This document shows, in pieces, positions 33,510-41,794 of a DNA stretch of 64,000 nucleotides. Source of the DNA: Betaproteobacteria bacterium (GTDB lineage: Bacteria > Pseudomonadota > Gammaproteobacteria > Burkholderiales > SG8-39); assembly GCA_016195915.1 (NCBI GenBank), contig JACPYS010000012.1, forward strand, positions 1 through 64,000. The letters run 5' to 3'. Both the position numbers and the translations under genes were made by a program. The notes under the pieces were generated by a model, which saw only the letters and a list, made by a program, of their open reading frames with translations, searched no databases and had not been told where the DNA came from. Every line of letters starts with the position of its first letter. Within the stretch, counting starts at the first letter, position 1.

Positions 33510-34328
33510 GTGTCCAGCCTCGAAACCTTGAGGGCCGCACTGGCGCCTGCGGGAATGAACCTGGTCGGTGTGGTTGCGGCGGACACGTGGGACGCCCACG
33601 CCCCGGCCGCGCAACAAACCGAGACGCTCCTCGCCGGCGCCAAGTCCATTGTGGTGTTTGGCAATGGCGGCGGCGCGCTTTGGAAATCGTTCGTTGCGGA
33701 CATCACGGAGCACACCGAACACCTCTGCGAGGAACTGCATCCGCTCGACGCGTTCGTTCGGCGATCGGTCAAGCGCGCAGATGCGGCGCTCGGAGAAATT
33801 CGGCGACGCTGGTTCTACTCCGCGGCAACCGAGACCATCCACCTCGATTTTCGCAAGCTGGGCTGGCTCGCCGGGCTCGGTTCGAGGAGCCGCCTCGGCC
33901 TGCTGATTCATCCGACGTACGGGCCTTGGATCGGGTTGCGCGCGGCCTGCTTTCTCGATGCGCCCTGGCCATCCGACGACGGCTTGGTGCCGGACCTTTG
34001 CGACGGCTGCCCGGCTCCTTGCGTGAAATCTTGCCCGGGGCGCGCTTTTCCGGATGGAAGATGGGATGTCGACAGTTGCTCCGGGTTCAAACGTGCATCG
34101 GATACATGCCGCTCGTCTTGCGCGGCACGCGAAGCTTGTCCCCTGGGAAGGGAACATCGGTATCCGGACCTTGCCGTCGCCTACCACAACCATCGCGCAA
34201 CCGGGCGTAGCGCCTTGGCCGCGTCCATCGGAATCGCGCCGGGCGCCGACCGATTTCAGGGCGTGGGGCCCCATTGGGACGATTGGCGCAAGCGGGTCGG
34301 GATCCGCGCAAAGGAGAGTGGCACATAG
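33510..34328 (+). CDS. QueG-like 4Fe-4S protein
   Basis: A 272-aa protein with Fe-S clusters in the manner of epoxyqueuosine reductase (QueG) and reductive-dehalogenase-like proteins, but without an N-terminal Tat signal. Cysteines: LCDGCPAPCVKSCPGRAFPD and a second set in DVDSCSGFKRASDTCRSSCA plus REACPLGREHRYPD. The N-terminal region has GAKSIVVFGNGGGALWKSFV. It starts 5 bp after fusion 1 (GTG) and closes the operon. A role as electron donor or auxiliary corrinoid reductase is possible; the tRNA-modification function of QueG is unlikely given the context. Confidence 0.75.
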   Translation: MSSLETLRAALAPAGMNLVGVVAADTWDAHAPAAQQTETLLAGAKSIVVFGNGGGALWKSFVADITEHTEHLCEELHPLDAFVRRSVKRADAALGEIRRRWFYSAATETIHLDFRKLGWLAGLGSRSRLGLLIHPTYGPWIGLRAACFLDAPWPSDDGLVPDLCDGCPAPCVKSCPGRAFPDGRWDVDSCSGFKRASDTCRSSCAAREACPLGREHRYPDLAVAYHNHRATGRSALAASIGIAPGADRFQGVGPHWDDWRKRVGIRAKESGT

Positions 34329-34605
34329 CTGCAATGGCCACCAATTATCTGCTTACGACCCAGAGGAGTCATTGCCCGTAGCAACTTCGAAAGGTCGGCT
34401 CCCCGCAGCATTACGGACATCCGTTAGGGGATATGTCGGCGCAGTCTGGCCCGCAAATCGAGTTCGATCAGCGCATCAGCTGGTACCAGGAGCAGCGAAC
34501 AGGAAGAGCCGCCGGCGGCCACTCGCCGGACCACCGGCAGTGCTTGGGGTGCAATTCGGGAGGCTTTTCTGCAAATCGCGACCCATGCTGGCGCGAAATC
34601 GGCGA
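34329..34605. other. Intergenic region with repeat-like sequence, no gene seen
   Basis: About 280 bp after the QueG-like gene. No reading frame gives a recognisable protein. The right part belongs to a degenerate repeat (see 34587-34624 and 35653-35690). Confidence 0.5.
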
Positions 34606-34624
34606 TTGACTGCGGCACCCAGCG
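34587..34624 (+). repeat. Degenerate direct repeat A, left copy
   Basis: 38 bp ending GCGGCACCCAGCG. It matches 33 of 38 positions of 35653-35690 without gaps. Upstream both copies also share GCTTTTCTG-like and AATCG-GAC sequence, so the true repeat is longer, about 90-100 bp with indels. The two copies bracket the M48 gene. Confidence 0.6.
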
Positions 34625-34635
34625 GCAGTGATACT
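34606..34635 (+). promoter_or_regulatory. Predicted promoter of the M48 gene
   Basis: TTGACT (34606-34611) and GATACT (34630-34635), spacer 18 bp. The -35 lies inside repeat A. It argues that translation begins at TTG 34688 and not at the GTG at 34628, which would be upstream of the transcript start. Confidence 0.45.
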
Positions 34636-34687
34636 CTACGAAGGCCTGTTGAATGTCCTATCCTTGGTCAACGTAAGAAGGTTTGCC

Positions 34688-35404
34688 TTGCAATCGCGAT
34701 GCTTGCCGCGGTTGTGCCTTGCCTTCGTCGCCGTGCTCCTTCTGGCGGGCTGCGCTGTCGCGCCGGTCGCGCCGACGGAGACGGGCTGGGCGCCGGACGA
34801 GAGCTGGTGGGCCGAAGCAGGCCGGTCCGGGGGCTGGGTCCCGCGCAGAGACGGTTCGAGCGTCCGGATTCGAGCCGCGCACGCGCGCAACCTTTACGAG
34901 GTCGCCCGCAGGATCCGGGAGCAGAGCATGATCTCCGCGCAGATTGCATTCGTCGATGTCGACGCATTGAATGCGTTCGCGATCGAGGCCAAAGGCGTGC
35001 GGCAGATCGCTTTCTCTTTGTCTTTGCTCGGTGCGATCGGGGACGACCGGGATGCGCTCGCGACCACCATCGGCCACGAAGCCGCGCACCTGCACTACGC
35101 CCACGACGCGGCGCGCAAGGCGCGCAACCAGCTCGCGATGGGCGATTCGGCAGCGATCGCCGGAATCCTTACGGTCAACTCCACCTTTTCGCGCTACGAG
35201 GAGCGCGAAGCCGATGACAAGGGCGTGGAGTGGGCGGTTGCGGCAGGATTCAGCCCCTGCGGCGCGGCCCGGACCATGCGCGTGATCCGCGCGCTGGCCG
35301 GGGACACCGTTGAAAGATCGTTCCTGTCGATGCACCCCGGCCACGGAGAGCGCATCGCGCGAGCAAGCACGCTGGCGATGCGGCTGGATGGGCACAGGTG
35401 CTGA
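34688..35404 (+). CDS. M48 family metallopeptidase lipoprotein
   Basis: A 238-aa zinc peptidase: the HExxH motif reads TTIGHEAAHLHYAHDA and the third ligand lies in SRYEEREADDKGVEWA. The N-terminus has a short hydrophobic signal ending in LLLAGCAVAP, a lipobox, so the protein is attached to the outer or inner membrane. TTG at 34688 is preceded by AAGAAGG at a good distance. The C-terminal MHPGHGERIARA motif is typical of BepA/LoiP-type M48 proteins. It is flanked by degenerate direct repeats and is transcribed alone. Confidence 0.83.
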   Translation: MQSRCLPRLCLAFVAVLLLAGCAVAPVAPTETGWAPDESWWAEAGRSGGWVPRRDGSSVRIRAAHARNLYEVARRIREQSMISAQIAFVDVDALNAFAIEAKGVRQIAFSLSLLGAIGDDRDALATTIGHEAAHLHYAHDAARKARNQLAMGDSAAIAGILTVNSTFSRYEEREADDKGVEWAVAAGFSPCGAARTMRVIRALAGDTVERSFLSMHPGHGERIARASTLAMRLDGHRC

Positions 35405-35652
35405 GGATGAAACTCGAATCTTGAACTTTTAGCTCCAATCATCCAGCACCCGAGCGCCTATCCGGTCAATTGATGGCGCGCGGCAATTGCTGCCACGTCT
35501 TGTGAGGCACTCAGGCCATTTGGGTTCGAGTCAGAGGCCCGGCGGCAACAAATGTGTGCATCGTTCGGGCGATCGAGGGGAACGCCTTGGCCAACCGCCG
35601 GTCCTCGGTCACTTGCGAGCCTTTTCTGGGAATCGTGACGCACGCGACGCAC

Positions 35653-35690
35653 GCTGCCGCGAAATCGATGATTAATTGCGGCACCCAGCG
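35653..35690 (+). repeat. Degenerate direct repeat A, right copy
   Basis: Matches 33 of 38 positions of 34587-34624. Lies 249 bp after the M48 stop codon. Confidence 0.6.
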
Positions 35691-35740
35691 TCGGCTGATG
35701 GTCGGGTGTGCCCTCTGGTGTCTGCCCGCTACTCAAGCTC

Positions 35741-35786
35741 CAGGCAAAGTCCGCTTACTTGAAACTCGAATCGTCACTTTCGACCC
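35741..35786 (+). repeat. Degenerate direct repeat B, left copy
   Basis: 46 bp beginning CAGGCAAAGTC and ending CGTCACTTTCGACCC. It matches 37 of 46 positions of 36910-36955 with no gap. The two copies bracket the ABC binding-protein gene at 35859-36845. Confidence 0.65.
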
Positions 35787-35858
35787 CTATGCACACCTTC
35801 TCAGTACGCGGTCAAGGCGTAAACTCGCCCGCAGGCTCGTCCAAGAGGGAGAGGACCG

Positions 35859-36845
35859 ATGATACAAGTCAGGCGGAGGCAGCTCCTGATCATGGCAGGT
35901 GCGCTTCTCGCCGCGCCGCTTGCGACCGACGCGCAACAGCCGGCCAGGCTCTATCGGATAGGATTTTTAGGGCCCGCCTCCGCGTCCGGTTCCGTGAGCG
36001 AGGTGGACGCATTCCGGGCGGGCCTGCATGACTTGGGCTACGTGGAGGGAAAGAACATTGTCATTGAGTACCGTTGGGCCGATGGGAAATACGATCGGCT
36101 TCCCGAGCTGGCCGCCGAGCTAGTTCGTCTCAAGGTTGATATCCTATTAACCTATGGGACGCCGGGCACCGTTGCGGCCAAGCGTGCAACTACGACAATC
36201 CCCATCGTCATGGCGACGGTCGGCGACGCTGTTACCGCGGGGCTCGTCACCAACCTCGCGCGGCCGGAGGGAAACGTAACTGGTTTGACCTTCCTGATCC
36301 CGGAACTCAGTGCGAAACGGCTCGAGCTGCTCAAGAACGCCATGCCGCGTATCACGCAGGTAGCTGTTCTCCTGAACCCTGACAATCCCTTTAATTTTCC
36401 GATGCTCCAAGCGATGGGGATTGCCGCCAGATCATTAAAGGTGGGACTTCAAAAATTCGAGGTGCGAGGGCCCGACGAGTTTGCCGGCGCCTTCGCGGCG
36501 ATGGCGAAAGGACGTATCGATGCGGTGGTGATTTATCAGGACGCGATGTTTGTCGCAAACGACGCAAGGCTTGTGAATCTTGCGGCGAAGCAAGGGCTTC
36601 CCTCAATCGGGGGCAAGGAGTTCGCAAAAGCGGGAGGCCTGATCGGATATGGCGCAGATTTCCAGGCACAATTCCGGCGCGCGTCCATCTATGTGGACAA
36701 AATATTGAAGGGCGCGAAGCCTGGCGACCTGCCGATCGAGCAACCGACCAAGTTCGATCTGGTGATCAACATGAAGACCGCCAAGGCGCTTGGCATCAAG
36801 CTTCCACAGTCCGTGCTGACTCGAGTTGACGAGGTGATCCAGTAA
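35859..36845 (+). CDS. Orphan ABC transporter substrate-binding protein (COG2984 family)
   Basis: A 328-aa secreted binding protein. Signal: RRRQLLIMAGALLAAPLATD followed by AQQ cleavage region; GGGAGAGGACCG precedes the ATG. Family motifs YRIGFLGPAS, LHDLGYVEGKNIVIEYRWAD, TIPIVMATVGDAV and the end TAKALGIKLPQSVLTRVDEV. Same length and family as the protein at 239-1225. No ABC permease or ATPase is linked. Both orphan copies stand in repeat-rich, low-density DNA, suggesting they are spread as single-gene units. Ligand unknown. Confidence 0.88.
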   Translation: MIQVRRRQLLIMAGALLAAPLATDAQQPARLYRIGFLGPASASGSVSEVDAFRAGLHDLGYVEGKNIVIEYRWADGKYDRLPELAAELVRLKVDILLTYGTPGTVAAKRATTTIPIVMATVGDAVTAGLVTNLARPEGNVTGLTFLIPELSAKRLELLKNAMPRITQVAVLLNPDNPFNFPMLQAMGIAARSLKVGLQKFEVRGPDEFAGAFAAMAKGRIDAVVIYQDAMFVANDARLVNLAAKQGLPSIGGKEFAKAGGLIGYGADFQAQFRRASIYVDKILKGAKPGDLPIEQPTKFDLVINMKTAKALGIKLPQSVLTRVDEVIQ

Positions 36846-37286
36846 CGAATGGACGGGGGTCCGGTCGTGGCCGGCTCTTGCCGCTGACACCCACCGCCTG
36901 CTGAAATTTCAGGCAAGGTCAGCTTTTTCAAAACGCAAACCGTCACTTTCGACCCATCCAAGTCGTAGCTCGGTCGATATGCGCGTCGGCACGCTTGGTG
37001 ACCCGAATTCGCACGGTCTAATCAGCCGTGACGGCGGGCGAGCTTCGCAAGCACCTTTTCGCCAGAGATCGTTTCACCACGATCGGCCTCGGCGATCGAT
37101 CGGAGGAGTAAAGCCGGCCCGGCTCCGACCGGCTTCAGGGAGAGGGGCTCCGTTAGAATGTTTTTCGTCGCCGCGCTTGCGCGACCGAAGCGACCACGCG
37201 CAATATTCGCCGTGACGCCGATCGCACGGGCATCGGACCCGCCCGGTGCGATCCGCGCCATTGTTCATGTCAAACGGGAGGGAAAC
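36846..37286. other. Gene-free region with repeat B, right copy
   Basis: 441 bp between the ABC binding protein and the MAPEG gene. It contains a self-complementary CTGAAATTTCAG at 36901-36912, repeat B (36910-36955), and a minus-strand stretch (about 37022-37160) whose translation ends LLRSIAEADRGETISGEKVL, similar to antitoxin tails but without a convincing start or partner. Confidence 0.4.
36910..36955 (+). repeat. Degenerate direct repeat B, right copy
   Basis: Matches 37 of 46 positions of 35741-35786, the last 15 bases (CGTCACTTTCGACCC) exactly. It lies 64 bp after the stop codon of the ABC binding protein. Confidence 0.65.
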
Positions 37287-37679
37287 ATGACGATCACCAT
37301 GATTACCGCGGGGTTGCTCGGACTCCTGCTGCTGTTTCTGGGCGGAAATGTCATCGCAGGGCGCGTCAAGTTCAAGATCGATCTCGGTGATGGCGGCAAC
37401 GAGACGATGCGCCAGCGCATACGCGCGCAGGCGAATTTCGTCGAATACGTGCCGATGGCGCTGATCCTGATGGCGCTGATGGAAAATGGATCCGTCGGTC
37501 CGCGCTGGCTGCTGATGGCCATGGGCGCGATCCTGGTCGTCGCGCGCGCGTGGCACGCCCAGGGTCTGCTCTCCAGTTCGGGCACCTCGGCCGGCAGGTT
37601 CGCGGGCACCAATCTGACCGCGGTGGTCATTCTCGTCGGTGCAGCAGCCTGCCTCGGGCGCGGCGCCGGAGCCTGGTGA
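37287..37679 (+). CDS. MAPEG family membrane protein
   Basis: A 130-aa protein of the MAPEG family (PF01124, microsomal glutathione S-transferase-like) with four hydrophobic segments. The signature NETMRQRIRAQANFVEYVPM is present, followed by LILMALMENG and AWHAQGLLSS. ATG at 37287 has GGGAGGG just upstream; the longer frame starting further left lacks family similarity. Bacterial members are small inner-membrane proteins of uncertain role. It converges with the PanB-like gene, 17 bp between stops. Confidence 0.87.
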   Translation: MTITMITAGLLGLLLLFLGGNVIAGRVKFKIDLGDGGNETMRQRIRAQANFVEYVPMALILMALMENGSVGPRWLLMAMGAILVVARAWHAQGLLSSSGTSAGRFAGTNLTAVVILVGAAACLGRGAGAW

Positions 37680-37696
37680 GGCCGGCCGCGCAGGCC

Positions 37697-38560
37697 TTAC
37701 GCGAGCTTCCTGCCGATCGCCTGCTCCAGCCGGGCGATCTCCTCGGGCTTCATTGAATACGAATGATCCGCGTCGGGAAAGGCACCACTGCGGACTTCGC
37801 CCGCATACACCTTCAGCGCATCGACGGCGATCTGCGACAGGTTGGCGTAGCGCTTGGTGAATTTCGGTTTGAACTGGTCGAATACTCCCAGCAGATCGAA
37901 AGCGAGCAGCAGCTGCCCGCAACTCGCCGGGCCCGCGCCGATGCTGAAGGTGAAGATGTCAACTGCCGCGTCCACCGCTTTCGCCACCGGCGCGGGTACC
38001 GCCTCGATCTCGAAGCCGATCGCGCCCGCCTCCTCGATGGCGCGCGCATCGTCGATGATCGCGAGTGCGTCCTCCGCGGTGCGGCCCTGCAGTTTGAAGC
38101 CGCCGTACTGGTGCACGAAATGCGGGCACATGCCGACGTGGCTCATCACCGGGACGCCTGCGTCCGCGACGGCCTTGATGATGGCGAACTTCTCCCGTCC
38201 GCCCTGCAGTTTGACGCAGTCCACGCCCGCTTCCTTCATGAAGCGTAGCGCATTTGCTACCGCAATGTCGGGCGTCGCGTAGCTGCCGTAGGGCATCGCC
38301 ACCAGGCAGAAGGTGTTCGGCGCGCCGCGCCGAACTGCATTGCAGTGCTCGATCATCATGTTCATGGTGACGGGCAGGGTGTTGGGAAAACCGTAGCTCA
38401 CCATGCCGAGGCTGTCGCCGACGCCGCAGATGTCGATGCCCGCTCGCTCCGCCCACACCGCAGTCGGATAATCCGGAATCGATGCCATCACCACTTTTTC
38501 TCCCGCCTTCTTGCGCGCGGCGAGATCGGGTACCGTGAGTTTTTTGCGTTCTTCAGCCAT
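37697..38560 (-). CDS. panB: PanB-like 3-methyl-2-oxobutanoate hydroxymethyltransferase
   Basis: A 287-aa TIM-barrel of the ketopantoate hydroxymethyltransferase family. Metal and substrate residues are in ICGVGDSLGMVSYGFPNTLP, the second motif in YATPDIAVANALRFMKEAG, then VKLQGGREKFAIIKAVADAG and MSHVGMCPHFVHQYGG. It would transfer a hydroxymethyl group from methylene-THF to a 2-oxo acid. No panC is adjacent, and the C-terminus is family-divergent, so it may be a catabolic paralogue acting on another oxo acid. The 89-aa ORF at 18887-19156 is a deleted version of the same family. Confidence 0.83.
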   Translation of the reverse strand: MAEERKKLTVPDLAARKKAGEKVVMASIPDYPTAVWAERAGIDICGVGDSLGMVSYGFPNTLPVTMNMMIEHCNAVRRGAPNTFCLVAMPYGSYATPDIAVANALRFMKEAGVDCVKLQGGREKFAIIKAVADAGVPVMSHVGMCPHFVHQYGGFKLQGRTAEDALAIIDDARAIEEAGAIGFEIEAVPAPVAKAVDAAVDIFTFSIGAGPASCGQLLLAFDLLGVFDQFKPKFTKRYANLSQIAVDALKVYAGEVRSGAFPDADHSYSMKPEEIARLEQAIGRKLA

Positions 38561-38706
38561 CGCGTATTCCTTTCATCAGCGGCTTCATCATACCGTGCCG
38601 GTGGCGGGGTGATGCGCGCATCGGCTCCGGTGAGATCGATCCGCTCGGCTCGCCGAATGGCCGAACCGGGCGCCAGCGGCCGCCCTCCTTCCGGCTCGAC
38701 GACCTC

Positions 38707-39930
38707 TTACTGAGCGACTCTATGATGCAGGTCGGTCCGCCGCACCGTGGCGTCCTTGCGTTTTTCGATGCCGGGTTGGAGGCGGGTGCCGAGTCCGGGG
38801 CCATGCAGCGGGTGGATGTACCCGCGCTCGACCTTGGGCAACTCGGTGAGCAATTCGCGATACCAACTTGTGTACGAGGCGCGCACGATTTCCTGGATCA
38901 GGGCGTTCGTCGCGTTGACGGCCAGGTGGACGTTCGCGGTGACGGTGACGGGGCCGACGCAATCGTGTGGCGCCACTGGCAAATGCCATGCTTCGGCCAT
39001 CGATGCGATCTTACGCCCTTCGGAGAGGCCGCCCACCCAGCACAGATCGAACATCACCACGCCGACCGGCACTTGCGCCAGCAGATCGCGGAAACCCCAG
39101 CGGCTCGAGAGCAGCTCGCTCGAGCACAACGGCACGTTGGTGCGGCGCGCGAATTCGGCGAGCGCTGTGAGACCGTCGACACGCACCGGGTCTTCGAACC
39201 AGTAGGGCTCGAACTCCTCGAGCGCGTGGGCGATACGTATCGCCGTCGGCAGGTTCCACAGCGAGTGCATCTCCACCATGATGTCGATCTTGTTGCCCAC
39301 CGCGCGGCGGATCTTGCGGAACGGCTCGAGTGCCCGATCGAGGTCGGCAGGAGAAATGTACATGCCGTCCGAAGCGTGGGCGTAGGCGTCGAACGGCCAG
39401 ATCTTCATCCCCGTAAAACCTTCCTCGATGAGGCTGATCGCCAGCTCGTCGGCCCGGTTCAGGAACGCGTCGAGGTCCTCGTAAGGCCCGTCTTGCGCAC
39501 CGGCCTTCGGCAACCCCCAGTTATCCACTTCCTGCACCGGGCGCTCGCGGATGTAGCGGTAGCCGGCACAGGTGTTGTAGATGCGGATCTTCTCCCGCGT
39601 GAGCCCTCCCAGTAGCTGATAGATCGGCTGGCCGCTGGCTTGGCCCAGCAGATCCCAGAGTGCGACGTCGATCGCCGAGTTGCCGCGCGTCTCGACACCG
39701 GAACTGCGGAAGCCGACGTAACCGACCATGTCGCGGGAGTGGCGGTCGATGCGCAGCGGATCCTGGCCGAGGAGGTAGGGCGCCACGGACTCGTGGATGT
39801 ACGCTTCCACTGCACGCGCTCCGAAGAACGTCTCCCCCAGACCGGTAAGCCCTTCGTCGGTGTGGACGAGCACCCAGATCAGATTCGGGTACTCGCCGAG
39901 CCGGATGGTTTCCAAAGCGATGACCTTCAC
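38707..39930 (-). CDS. Enolase superfamily dehydratase (mandelate racemase/galactonate dehydratase type)
   Basis: A 407-aa enolase-superfamily enzyme. Metal ligands are visible as Glu/Asp in DIMVEMHSLWN, YWFEDPVRVDG and LCSSELLSSRWGF; a general-base His in APHDCVGPVTV; capping-domain residues in YVGFRSSGVETRGNSAIDVA. It should dehydrate a sugar acid or related hydroxy acid. GTG at 39930 is chosen because AAAGGAG lies just upstream and the family start VKVIALETIRLG follows. It is downstream of TRAP system 3 on the same strand, which probably imports its substrate. Confidence 0.88.
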   Translation of the reverse strand: MKVIALETIRLGEYPNLIWVLVHTDEGLTGLGETFFGARAVEAYIHESVAPYLLGQDPLRIDRHSRDMVGYVGFRSSGVETRGNSAIDVALWDLLGQASGQPIYQLLGGLTREKIRIYNTCAGYRYIRERPVQEVDNWGLPKAGAQDGPYEDLDAFLNRADELAISLIEEGFTGMKIWPFDAYAHASDGMYISPADLDRALEPFRKIRRAVGNKIDIMVEMHSLWNLPTAIRIAHALEEFEPYWFEDPVRVDGLTALAEFARRTNVPLCSSELLSSRWGFRDLLAQVPVGVVMFDLCWVGGLSEGRKIASMAEAWHLPVAPHDCVGPVTVTANVHLAVNATNALIQEIVRASYTSWYRELLTELPKVERGYIHPLHGPGLGTRLQPGIEKRKDATVRRTDLHHRVAQ

Positions 39931-39994
39931 GTAAGTCTCCTTTATGGTTGCCGTTGCCCTGCGCAAGCGCAGCCGATGATGTTCGATGTACCTG

Positions 39995-41272
39995 CTATTT
40001 CAGGAAGACCTGCGGCAGGACGAGAGTGAACCAGGGAACGAAGGTCACCACCAGCAGGCCCAGGAAGAGGATGCCGAGATAGGGCGCCATGTACCTGGCC
40101 GCATCCATCATGTTCATCTTGCCGATGGCGCAGGCGATGAACAGGCCGACCCCGATCGGCGGCAGGAAGATCCCGATGCCGATGGAGGCGATCACCAGGA
40201 TCCCGTAATGCAGCGGGTCGATGCTCAATTGCAGCGCGATGGGGTACATCACCGGCACGAACACGATCAGCGCCGGTAGCCCCTCGAGGATCGCTCCGAA
40301 CAGGATGAAGATGACGTTGCTCACCAGGAGGAATATCCACGGAGAGTTCGAGATTCCGGTCACCAGCGCAGCCACGGATTGCGGCACGCGCTCGACGGTC
40401 AGAATCCACGAAAACACGGTGGCCACTCCCACCAGCAGCATGATCATTGCCGTATTGATGGTGCTGGCAATCAGGATCACGGGAAGGTCCCGCACCCCGA
40501 AACGCCGGTAAACGGCGAGGCCGACGAAGGCTGAATACAACACCGCGACCACGGCCGCCTCGGTCACGGTGGTGATGCCGCCGAAGATGGCGCCGAAAAT
40601 GATGACCGGCATGACCATCGCGATGGCGCCATCACCCAGCGCCGCAAGGAGCTGGCGGCGGGTCGCCTTGGTCTCGCGCGGAATACCGAGCTTTCCGGCT
40701 TTCCAGTAGACGTAGGCGATCAGGCCGACGGCGATGACCACCGCGGGCACGAACCCGGCAACGAACATTGCACCGATCGATTGGTTGGTCATGCTAGCGA
40801 GCACGATCATGAAGATGCAGGGTGGGACCAGTATCCCCATGGCCGTCGCCGCGCAGATGATGGCAATCGCCTCACCCTTCTTGTAGCCCGCCCGCTCCAT
40901 CGGGCCGATCAGCATGGATCCGATGGCCGATACGTCGGCCGCTGTGGAACCGGAGATGCCGGAGAACAGATACTCGGCGACGATCACGGTCATCGCCAGG
41001 CCTCCCCGGACATGGGCGACCAGTGCCTTGGCGAGGTTCACCAGCCGTTCCGAGATCCCGGCCCGCTCCATCAGTTCACCCGCCAGGATGAAAAAGGGAA
41101 TCGCCATCAGCGGGAAGGAATCCATCCCGGAGACCATCTGCGTGACGACCGTGTTCAGCGGCGTCTTGCCCTGCCAGAGGATTGCGGCGACCGACGCCAG
41201 CCCCATGGCAAAGGAAACAGGGACCGATAGCAGCAGGAGCGCCACGAAGGTGAGCGCCAGCGTGACGATCAT
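39995..41272 (-). CDS. dctM: TRAP transporter large permease DctM (system 3)
   Basis: A 425-aa permease with about twelve membrane segments: SGMDSFPLMAIPFFILAGEL, YLFSGISGSTAADVSAIGSM, GILVPPCIFMIVLASMTNQS, GGITTVTEAAVVAVLYSAFV and GIGIFLPPIGVGLFIACAIG. Its ATG overlaps the dctQ stop by 4 bp. Followed after 64 bp by the enolase-type dehydratase in the same operon. Confidence 0.92.
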   Translation of the reverse strand: MIVTLALTFVALLLLSVPVSFAMGLASVAAILWQGKTPLNTVVTQMVSGMDSFPLMAIPFFILAGELMERAGISERLVNLAKALVAHVRGGLAMTVIVAEYLFSGISGSTAADVSAIGSMLIGPMERAGYKKGEAIAIICAATAMGILVPPCIFMIVLASMTNQSIGAMFVAGFVPAVVIAVGLIAYVYWKAGKLGIPRETKATRRQLLAALGDGAIAMVMPVIIFGAIFGGITTVTEAAVVAVLYSAFVGLAVYRRFGVRDLPVILIASTINTAMIMLLVGVATVFSWILTVERVPQSVAALVTGISNSPWIFLLVSNVIFILFGAILEGLPALIVFVPVMYPIALQLSIDPLHYGILVIASIGIGIFLPPIGVGLFIACAIGKMNMMDAARYMAPYLGILFLGLLVVTFVPWFTLVLPQVFLK

Positions 41273-41781
41273 TGCGACTGGCCCGTCGCCATTCGCCGCA
41301 GGCTGCGCGCCATGAGCCTCAGTGTCTCGATTGCGATCAGGGTACAGCCTGCGGGGACCGCCATATAGACCCAGCTCATGGGAATGTCCGTGGCCGCGGT
41401 CCGGGTCAGGCTGGTGACCTCGATGACCCGGTCACTCGCACAGAAGACGACCACCAGGAAGACAAGGACGCAAGTGTGGGTCAGCATGGCGACCCATTCG
41501 CGCAGAGCGGGTTTGAACGATCGCACCACGATGTCCACCGCGATGTGGGCCTGGTGGCGCATGGTAATTGCCGCGCCGATGAAGCTCAGCCAAATGAACA
41601 GATAGCGGTCGGCCTCCTCCGCCCATGGGAGAGCGGAGTTCAACACGTAGCGAAAGAACACACCCGCGGTCGTGACCGCCACCATGCCGCCGAAGAGCGT
41701 CACGGCGACGGAATTCACCACCGCCTCGTACGCACGCCAGAACCGGCCGTGCGTCGCGCTCGATGCCCCGGTTGATTCCAT
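41269..41781 (-). CDS. dctQ: TRAP transporter small membrane subunit DctQ (system 3)
   Basis: A 170-aa DctQ with four membrane segments. Motifs: FFRYVLNSALPWAEEADRYL, FIWLSFIGAAITMRHQAHIA, VDIVVRSFKPALREWV. Starts 13 bp after dctP and overlaps dctM. In contrast to systems 1 and 2, no terminator-like hairpin lies between dctP and dctQ here. Confidence 0.9.
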   Translation of the reverse strand: MESTGASSATHGRFWRAYEAVVNSVAVTLFGGMVAVTTAGVFFRYVLNSALPWAEEADRYLFIWLSFIGAAITMRHQAHIAVDIVVRSFKPALREWVAMLTHTCVLVFLVVVFCASDRVIEVTSLTRTAATDIPMSWVYMAVPAGCTLIAIETLRLMARSLRRMATGQSQ

Positions 41782-41794
41782 CCAGCGCGGCGCT

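Larger units (their letters stand above)
35405..35858. other. Gene-free repeat-containing region before the ABC binding protein
   Basis: 454 bp with no supportable gene. It contains the right copy of repeat A (35653-35690) and the left copy of repeat B (35741-35786). A GGGTTCGAGTC stretch near 35522 resembles a tRNA T-loop but no tRNA can be folded around it. Confidence 0.5.

Noticed and set aside
34628-34687. GTG at 34628 as the start of the M48 gene
   Set aside because: It has no ribosome site and lies at the predicted -10 element; TTG at 34688 has AAGAAGG upstream and begins directly before the lipoprotein signal.
35515-35545. tRNA-like T-arm (GGGTTCGAGTC)
   Set aside because: No acceptor, D or anticodon arm can be folded around it, and it lies in degenerate repeat sequence.
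37022-37261. Minus-strand ORF with an antitoxin-like tail
   Set aside because: No ribosome site, no partner toxin and half of the frame overlaps the MAPEG leader; kept only as a note in the intergenic entry.
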